Assembly: GCA_029204225.1 (NCBI GenBank)
Contig: CM055111.1
Coordinates: 9,296,188 to 9,360,187, forward strand
Reading direction: 5' to 3'
Source of the DNA: Diphasiastrum complanatum
Lineage: Eukaryota > Streptophyta > Lycopodiopsida > Lycopodiales > Lycopodiaceae
Length of the DNA stretch: 64,000 bases
Part shown: positions 58,960 to 64,000 of the stretch, in pieces
Layout: every line of letters begins with the position of its first letter
Position numbering within the stretch: position 1 is the first letter of the stretch
Translations under genes and position numbers: made by a program
Notes under the pieces: generated by a model
Seen by the model: the letters and a program-made list of their open reading frames with translations, nothing else
What the model was told of the DNA's origin: nothing
The model's database searches: none

Positions 58960-59320
58960 ATGAAGTGTTTGAAGTTCTGATTTTCATTTTGAAGTTCTGT
59001 TTTTCAAACCTGTAAATATGAAAATCAAATCTGAAAAGTGAAGTTTTCATCCAAACTTCATTAGTTACACCTTTCTATCTCCTAGTTTCATGAAGATGGC
59101 AATGTAGGAAAGGAATTGTAGTGTAACTTTGTGTATAAAACAAGTTTTGAAGTTCTATTTTTTTCATTATGAAGTTTTGATTTTCAGACTTGTAAATCTG
59201 AATATCAGATTTGAAACTTGAAGTTTTTATAAAGCTTCATTAATTTTCCTTTTCTAGACACTAGTTTCATGGGATTTGGAGATGTAGAATAGTGAGAAAT
59301 GTGAAATGGATTTAGGTAAT
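58960..59320. repeat. Two diverged tandem copies (~180 bp) in the leader of element E
   Basis: Both carry TTTTGAAGTTCT, a GTAAAT-TGAA-ATCAGATT block, TTCATTARTT and CTAGTTTCATG. The units start near 58966 and 59145. The similarity is clear but imperfect. Like the leader repeats of element A, they are between primer site and gag. Confidence 0.75.
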
Positions 59321-59569
59321 TGTAGTATACATAAAGATTCATTTTTGCTTTGGATTAAGGCAAAGGTAGCTTGTTATTGTTGTTCTCTTAAGCTTGGATT
59401 GAGCTTGCAAATAGTAGGCTTGGCTTGAGCTTACAAACAATAAGATTGAATGAGTAGAAATAAAGTGCTTTTATTTTGCATTGGATGTAAGAATTAAAGC
59501 ATTTCTATCATTCTAATTTGAACCCTTGTTGTTATATTTGCATAATAGGAAAACACACAAGCAACACCA

Positions 59570-60249
59570 ATGGATCAAACCAATGCTAACCCAACTTTTG
59601 ATTTATCAAACCCATCCAATGTGGCACAAGACCTTCAACTATTATATCAACAAATTCAGGCCACTAATAAAAAGTTCTTTTAACTAATCAAAAGAACCAA
59701 GACTTGGAGTCCAGGTTAGCCAACTAGAAGAAGCATGTAGTTCCACCTCCCGTAAAATTGTTTAAGGGAGAGAAGAAAGATAGGAACTTGCAAGTGGTAA
59801 GTTCATGGCTTAATGTTTGGAACAAATACTTTGGCATGAATCAATTCCCAGAATGTGAAAAGTTATCCAATGTTACTATGTTCCTTGAGGGAAGAGCCTT
59901 AGTATGGTGGGATGACCTAGTTGCAAAAGGCAATCAACCTCGTACATGGGAAGATTTTTGCATAGTATTTAGAGAATACTTTCCACCACTGTTAGATGAC
60001 TATGAACACTTTCAAAAGTTGAGTCATATAACAATGAATAAAGGTTTGGAACAGTTTATTCAGAATTTTCATGAGTACTTGAATCCACTTTATAGTGACA
60101 TTCCACCCAAAGTACAAATGTTAATATTTATTGATGGTAGAAACCATCCAAAAACCCTTGAGGATGCTATTAGGGCTGCAAAGTTTTTTGATGACACACC
60201 TAAGCCACCTAGGGGTCAACAACCTAATGAGCAGAAAAAAGTTTTTTAA
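59570..60249 (+). pseudogene. Gag of Gypsy element E (frameshifted)
   Basis: ATG 59570 opens MDQTNANPTFDLSNPSNVAQ; a stop and shift near 59680-59757 follow. The frame from 59758 is a clear Gypsy Gag core (Retrotrans_gag type): NVWNKYFGMNQFPECEKLSN, FLEGRALVWWDD, TWEDFCIVFREYF, HEYLNPLYSDIPPKVQ and EDAIRAAKFFDD. Gag forms the particle shell. The stop at 60247-60249 precedes the zinc knuckle, which lies in another frame. Confidence 0.9.
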
Positions 60250-60377
60250 TCTAAGAGAAAGGATAGGGAATATGTTAGTGAAACACATCCCAATTCCAAT
60301 AATCCTAAGAAAACAAAGAAAACTTTAAAAACAATCAGGGTGGCATCGATAAGGCTGAAGCTCGTAAGAAGAGCCTG

Positions 60378-60419
60378 TGCTTCAAGTGCAATGGCGAGGG
60401 TCACCTTGCACGAGATTGC
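60378..60419 (+). pseudogene. Gag zinc knuckle of element E
   Basis: CFKCNGEGHLARDC, a standard C-x2-C-x4-H-x4-C RNA-binding knuckle, readable in a frame different from the Gag core. Confidence 0.9.
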
Positions 60420-60499
60420 ATCAAAAAACCAGCTTCTACCTCAGATAATCTATCTCGAAAAAATGAGATGGATGTTTATTTCCTTAGTTCTTTAGTTTT

Positions 60500-60905
60500 T
60501 TGTCCTAATGACCTTATTTGCATTAAAGGTAAAGTTAATGATCAAGTTATTAATGTCCTTTTTGACACAGGATCCACTCATAACTTTATTATTGTAAATT
60601 TGGTGCAGAATTCCTCATAATTTGACGCTAAATCTTCCCACCAGAAAAAGTGAGAAAAAATACTGTGTGACAATGGCATCATGAATGAATTATGCATTTA
60701 AAGATTATGTTGTTCCTGATTTAGAATTGCACATACATGAGTACTTTGAAAAAATAGAATTCCATGTTGTTGCATTAGCAAATGTGGATATTGTTCTCAG
60801 GCAACAATGGCATTTTGATAAGAATAAGTCATTGAAAATTATTTTTGTTGAAAAATCTTTATCTTTTATGCATGAGAATTTTTTATTTAGGCTCATGGCT
60901 AGTTT
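60500..60905 (+). pseudogene. Protease of element E and linker to RT
   Basis: IKGKVNDQVINVLFDTGSTH then NFI: the FDTGSTH motif is the retropepsin active site (D at 60564-60566). The frame then breaks at a stop near 60620, and a second frame (60685-60909) reads ELHIHEYFEKIEFHVVALAN, VDIVLRQQWH, the C-terminal part of Gypsy proteases. Element D is inserted at its end, and the Gypsy reading resumes at 63604. Confidence 0.88.
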
Positions 60906-61605
60906 GTGAAAGTACTGTACTTTAGGACCATAAATTGATCTACAAAAGATCCACAAGAGTGATTAGATGCTTGCTTAACAATCTATCAAAAAACCAATCA
61001 TCAAAAAGTTGATCTAGATTGGCAATTTGACAAACAACAAGCATTAACAATCAAAAGCACTGATCAACATTGAAATCCGAGCCCACATGTGTGTGCTATA
61101 GGCTGTAGCACGGCCTTCAACCTGAGAAACAAGTAGAAATTGATTTGGTTTCATTTGGATCACAAAAACTCAATGTACATAGTGAACTAGCTTGAGATTG
61201 CCAATGAGCTCCAAAAATTTTCTATCTTCTCACTATGGGAGCTTGGAATACATAGCAAATTCGACTTCCTTCTTGAAGTTAGGTGGATTTCCAGCATGTA
61301 ATAAGGAAGTTAACTCACCCTTTTTGCCCTAAAATGAAACCCTAGCCTAGATCCTAGAGTTATGCTTGGTAGGTAGCTAGTTGGTCAAATTTTCACTTTA
61401 AACTTAGGTGTAGGTCCTATAAAGTACGGATGACCACCAAATAGACATGAACAACTCTCTTGACTTGACCTAACCTACATTAGGATGGGTTTTCCATGTG
61501 GAATCATGGCCTCACATGTGCGGGACCCACTTGTGTACACAATTTACACTATTCTACATGGTTTTTGATCAAGCTAGATTTGCCAATTTTTGGCAATTCT
61601 TCACA
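60905..61605 (-). repeat. 3' LTR of element D
   Basis: In minus orientation it begins TGTGAAGAATTGCC (61605) after the purine tract GAGGAGGAG (61614-61606). 61014-61605 matches the other LTR (63022-63598) except for about 15 substitutions and a 15-bp indel. 60905-61013 has no partner in the other copy, which lost that end together with the primer site. Confidence 0.85.
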
Positions 61606-61857
61606 CTCCTCCTCAAATTTAGCTTGATCTATCTACAACTCTCTTGCTAGATGAATGAATGCTTTTATAAGTGTCTAAAAAATCCAGCTACAAACAAGGA
61701 ACTTTTGAGACTCCAATAGAGAATGATGTCCATGAAGGATCTTTCACCACCTCTTAGAGAATCCCTTACAAGATGTTCCACAAATGTGACTTCAAAAACT
61801 ATACATCATGCCAAGCCATGGATTCCATGGCATTTTGTGCACTTGAAGATACATCAA

Positions 61858-63015
61858 TTAAAATATTAAGTGCATAAATAATGTTGCCAAAGAAACTTGC
61901 CTTGCTTGATCCATATGATTGAGCCTTGATGGCTCCATCTTGATACTTAAGGTTCTTCTTGGAGTCCTTGGGTCTTGAGCTTGCTCCTCCACTTGACTTG
62001 ACTCCAAACCATCAATGAATTGAATAAGGTGTTGATCCAAAGGTGCTTCTTCAAGTTTACAAATCTTCCACTTTTGAAAGATCACATTTCCACCATTGAC
62101 AACTTCTTTGATGGAAAACAAGTAGATTCTACAATCTCTACTTGAAGAGCAAAACACTGCCATTATTCCTATCATTGAAATAGGATAATATTTGGTCCTT
62201 ACATTGGAATGATCATGCACAAAGCATGTGGATACAAAGATTTCCAATACAAATGATGTTTCATCTTCTATGACTCTATTCAAACTATTACAAAAATAGT
62301 TATCCAATGAAATTGCTTTATCAACAACAGAAGTAGTATCTAATTTCATTGTCTTGTCATAAAAAGTACTAAACACCATAGATCTTAAAGGTAAGAAACA
62401 AGTCACCTCATGTCTAGTAATACTTTTCAAAAAGTATTCAAAGATAGTAGACTCTCCAATGCTCACCACCCTTGCAAGATGCACACTTGAATGGACAATT
62501 TGCATGCAATTTGATGACTTGACCATTGTCATTGAGGACTCCTTGGAACTCTCATGCTTTGAGGCTGATCCTCAAGATCTTCCTCCTTTTGATGCTCCTC
62601 CTCAATGCAAGCAAGATCACACCTTGCCAAGATCTCCTCTTGAGTGATCTCCTCCTTTGCCAAGCTCATTTTTTCAAAAGCAACACTAGCTTCCAACTTA
62701 AACAATCTTCCATGTTTAAATCCCTTTGCAATGCAAACATCATTCTTCAAGATGAAACAAACAACATGTTTAAAGTAAAAATTTAAACCACTTTCTAAGA
62801 GTAGACCAGCACTAAGCATATTCTTGGTGATTGATGGTACATAGAGGACATTTTCTATCCTACAAAGACAAGGAACTCATCCTAGATTTTGCATGGAGCA
62901 TCCTACACTCTTCAGCCACTAATACACTGTGAAGTTTTTCTATAGTTGGCAAAGTGTCTTGGATGACAAAACTTTGGACCAAATTTGAAAAGTCATCTCT
63001 TAGACCATAAAGAAC
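61858..63015 (-). pseudogene. Gag-tail, protease, pre-integrase and linker fragments of element D
   Basis: Reading the minus strand: QIVLYGLRDDFSNLVQSFVI and TLPTIEKLHSVLVAEECRM (end of Gag, near 63015-62910) lead into VLYVPSITKNMLSAGLLLES and KNDVCIAKGFKHGRLFKLE (protease to pre-integrase, about 62850-62690). Fragments of the integrase C-terminus and linker follow (NGGNVIFQKWKIC; then RTPRRTLSIKMEPSRLN near 61950). Missing: zinc knuckle, protease active site, integrase core, RT, RNase H. Confidence 0.8.
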
Positions 63016-63021
63016 AATTTG

Positions 63022-63598
63022 CTAGATTGGCAATTTGACAAACAACAAGCATTAACAATCAAAAGCATTGATCAACATTGAAATTCGAGCCCAGGCTGTA
63101 GTACGGCCTTCAACCTGAGAAACAAGTAGAAATTGATTTGGTTTCATTTGGATCGCAAAAACTCAATGTACATAGTGAACTAGCTTGAGATTGCCAATGA
63201 GCTCCAAAAATTTTCTATCTTCTCACTATGGGAGCTTGGAATACATAGCAAATTCGACTTCCTTCTTGAAGTTAGGTGGATTTCCAGCATGTAATAAGGA
63301 AGTTAACTCACCCTTCTTGCCCTAAAATGAAACCCTAGCCTAGATCCTAGAGTTATGCTTGGTAGATAGCTAGTTGGTCAAATTTTCACCTTAAACTTAG
63401 GTGTAGGTCCTATAAAGTACGGATGACCACCAAATAGACATGACCAACTCTCTTGACTTGACCTAACCTATATTAAGATGGGTTTCCCATGTGGCATCAT
63501 GGCCTCACATGTGCGGGACCCACTTGTGTACACAATTTAAACTATTCTACATGGTTTTTTATCAAGCTAGATTTGCCAATTTTTGGCAATTCTTCACA
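63022..63598 (-). repeat. 5' LTR of element D (inner end deleted)
   Basis: 577 bp, about 97% identical to the other LTR over the shared part by hand count. The inner 109 bp of the LTR and the primer site are absent: the sequence jumps from LTR directly into Gag coding at about 63021. Confidence 0.85.
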
Positions 63599-63603
63599 AG
63601 TTT

Positions 63604-64000
63604 AAGTGCTGAAACTGAAAATGTTAACCCTTATTCTAAACAAGAACTTAATTCTATTATGAGGAATTCAGATTTTAAAATTTATTTATGTTTTCATAAT
63701 GATATGATTTGTCTCACTGATGAAGAACCTAACATAGATGCCATGAGTATACCCAGGGAGAACACTACAAAATTTGAAGCCTATAATGAACTTAGGCAAG
63801 AATTCAATGATGTTTTTTTAGACCTTCCTATAGGTTTACCACCGGAAAGGATAGTTGATCATAAAATTGAACTAGTACCTGGAGCAATTCCAATTGCACA
63901 ACGTCCTTATAGGATGAGTGCATTGGAAGAGGCTGAGGTAAGTCAACAACTACATGATTACCTGAAAAAGGGTGGGTACAACCTAGTAAGTCTCCTTGGG
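63604..64000 (+). pseudogene. Reverse transcriptase start of Gypsy element E (continues beyond the window)
   Basis: Resumes the E reading after the nested insertion: SLSAETENVNPYSKQEL, then EFNDVFLDLPIGLPPERIVD, HKIELVPGAIPIAQRPYRM and EEAEVSQQLHDYLKKGG. This is the linker and first RT motif of Ty3/Gypsy (FxDVFxDLPxGLPPxRxxDHxIxLxPGAxPxxxRPYRM). The catalytic YVDD-type motif lies off the right edge. No stop is seen from 63604 to about 63990. Confidence 0.92.

Larger units (their letters stand above)
60905..63598 (-). mobile_element. Copia element D, internal deletion derivative, minus strand, nested in Gypsy element E
   Basis: The element is about 2.7 kb, beginning TGTGAA and ending TTCACA on the plus strand, inserted in the protease/RT linker of E: host frame reads up to the insertion and continues after it. 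The bases AGTT(T) occur on both sides (60901-60905; 63599-63603), giving a 4- or 5-bp target duplication. LTRs are 60905-61605 and 63022-63598. The internal part holds only gag tail, protease-like, pre-integrase and linker fragments. RT and RNase H are gone, so it is non-autonomous. Confidence 0.85.

Overview
This window reads as nuclear DNA of a land plant. It is AT-rich and dominated by LTR retrotransposons (Ty1/Copia and Ty3/Gypsy) with the initiator-Met primer site TGGTATCAGAGC. It also holds many very long CT/CA/TA microsatellites, one intron-rich plant WD40 gene of about 15 kb, and a short nuclear gene for a plant-type mitochondrial complex I subunit (NDUFB2-like). The long introns, heavy repeat load and compound microsatellites suggest a large genome such as a fern or another non-angiosperm vascular plant. 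That placement is an inference and is not proven by any one feature.

Layout. 1-8098: a decayed Copia element (H) whose left end lies outside the window. A complete but decayed Copia element (A, 583-6006, target duplication CTCTC) is nested in it. 8099-10915: minus-strand remnants of a Gypsy element (post-integrase ORF, integrase zinc finger, RNase H-integrase linker, LTR-like piece) and of another Copia (LTR plus RNase H tail). 10.9-24.5 kb: mostly non-coding sequence with two large compound microsatellites, a plus-strand LINE RT fragment, a pair of Cys/His knuckle motifs, a truncated copy of the NDUFB2 gene, two local tandem repeats, a minus-strand LINE (zinc finger plus start of RT), the intact NDUFB2-like gene (20064-20303, minus), and a duplicated microsatellite-rich block. 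24567-30723: Copia element B, with 682-bp LTRs about 99% identical, target duplication CAAAC and a pol broken by frameshifts.

32619-47789 (minus): a plant WDR44-like WD40-repeat gene. Six exons with good splice sites were placed by hand; a seventh (exon 4) could not be resolved cleanly. Its introns hold two hAT-like MITEs with 8-bp target duplications, several microsatellites and a Copia integrase scrap. 47.8-53.6 kb: CT-rich upstream region, then AT-rich DNA with nothing recognised. 53.6-57.1 kb: the 3' end of a Copia element related to B, then an unrecognised ORF that ends next to a polypurine tract and a Gypsy LTR. 57.4-64 kb: a Copia protease scrap, then a Gypsy element (E) with LTR promoter, primer site, gag, zinc knuckle, protease and RT start. 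A minus-strand Copia deletion derivative (D, 60905-63598) interrupts E.

Only the WD40 gene and the NDUFB2-like gene look like host genes. Everything else with coding character is transposable-element sequence in various stages of decay. The most unusual points are the MITE pair with subterminal repeats, the 80-bp triplicated leader of element A, the paired intact and truncated complex I gene, the unresolved exon 4, and ORFs of unknown function downstream of Gypsy integrase.
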